Positions 63,973-64,000 of a stretch of DNA of 64,000 nt are shown here, piece by piece. Position 1 is the first letter of the stretch; the number at the start of each line of letters is the position of its first letter. The position numbers and the translations under genes are program-made. The stretch comes from Parvularcula marina. GTDB taxonomy: Bacteria > Pseudomonadota > Alphaproteobacteria > Caulobacterales > Parvularculaceae. Location of the stretch: positions 1,857,001-1,921,000 of the forward strand of contig NZ_QUQO01000001.1 in NCBI RefSeq assembly GCF_003399445.1. Reading direction: 5' to 3'. The notes beneath the pieces were generated by a model. The model made no database searches and was not told the DNA's origin. It saw only the letters and a list, made by a program, of their open reading frames with translations.

Positions 63973-64000
63973 ATGCTGCCGAAAAACTTCCTGCGGTCAT
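63973..64000 (+). CDS. 5' end of a further gene (truncated)
   Basis: AGGAGG (63962-63967) then ATG at 63973, giving MLPKNFLRS before the window ends. Too short to identify; the start is supported by the strong ribosome-binding site. Confidence 0.5.

Overview
The window is about 64 kb of dense, roughly 60% G+C bacterial chromosome from an alphaproteobacterium. The gene set fits a marine Hyphomonadaceae, Parvularculaceae or other Caulobacterales-like lineage. The main reasons are: a RegB/RegA(ActR)-SenC redox cluster, a CC0125/CC1285-type lipoprotein, a DUF6489 gene before mnmE, a fused YlxR/L7Ae gene after nusA, hemE next to a putative origin holding a perfect CtrA-type site, and a mnmE-mnmG-rsmG-parA-parB block carrying perfect parS palindromes. 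I see no insertion sequence, prophage or CRISPR array. Family assignments come from reading motifs, not from database searches.

Layout. (1) 1-2.0 kb: the 3' end of a TbpB-like surface protein facing a Slam-type outer-membrane protein. (2) 2.0-6 kb: grpE, cutA, hrcA, rph and an acyltransferase. (3) 6-18.5 kb: a mosaic of short transcription units: DUF1203, DCC thioredoxin-like, PagL-like deacylase, M1 peptidase with DUF6702, esterase, an unusual RHH/EF-hand protein, pyrF, beta-propeller, GST, trhO, nth, DUF2853 and small membrane proteins. (4) 18.5-29.3 kb: mscS, then the forward run miaB-(orphan lipoprotein)-phoH-ybeY-corC-like-lnt, an XRE regulator, metK and trmB, then a sulfotransferase. 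(5) 29.4-35.5 kb: the rimP-(orphan)-nusA-ylxR-infB translation/transcription operon. (6) 35.6-37.5 kb: an RTX protein, tRNA-Thr(CGT), an AT-rich gap and a FecR-like secreted protein. (7) 37.5-46.3 kb: RegA/RegB and SenC, PHB depolymerase, polA, htpX and sdhAF4. (8) 46.3-50.2 kb: the minus-strand operon ppsR-maf-aroE-coaE-dnaQ, followed by a probable oriC. (9) 50.2-64 kb: hemE, hemJ, rho, mnmE-mnmG-rsmG-parA-parB, ltaE, an HDAC-like hydrolase, hemH, a lipoprotein and the first codons of a further gene.

How it fits together. Genes on either side of 49.9-50.2 kb mostly point away from it, as expected around a bidirectional origin. Haem synthesis (hemE, hemJ, hemH), chromosome segregation (parA, parB, three parS sites), tRNA wobble modification (mnmE, mnmG, also trhO and miaB) and ribosome/transcription factors (rimP, nusA, infB, rho, ybeY, rph) are clustered near it.

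Noteworthy points: (a) three AT-rich orphan genes of unknown function inserted between otherwise standard operon neighbours; (b) a predicted membrane-spanning ribbon-helix-helix/EF-hand protein with an internal start that would give a second, secreted form; (c) thirteen convergent gene pairs, eight of which overlap tail to tail; (d) a terminator-like hairpin just upstream of rimP and a hairpin covering the metK ribosome-binding site.
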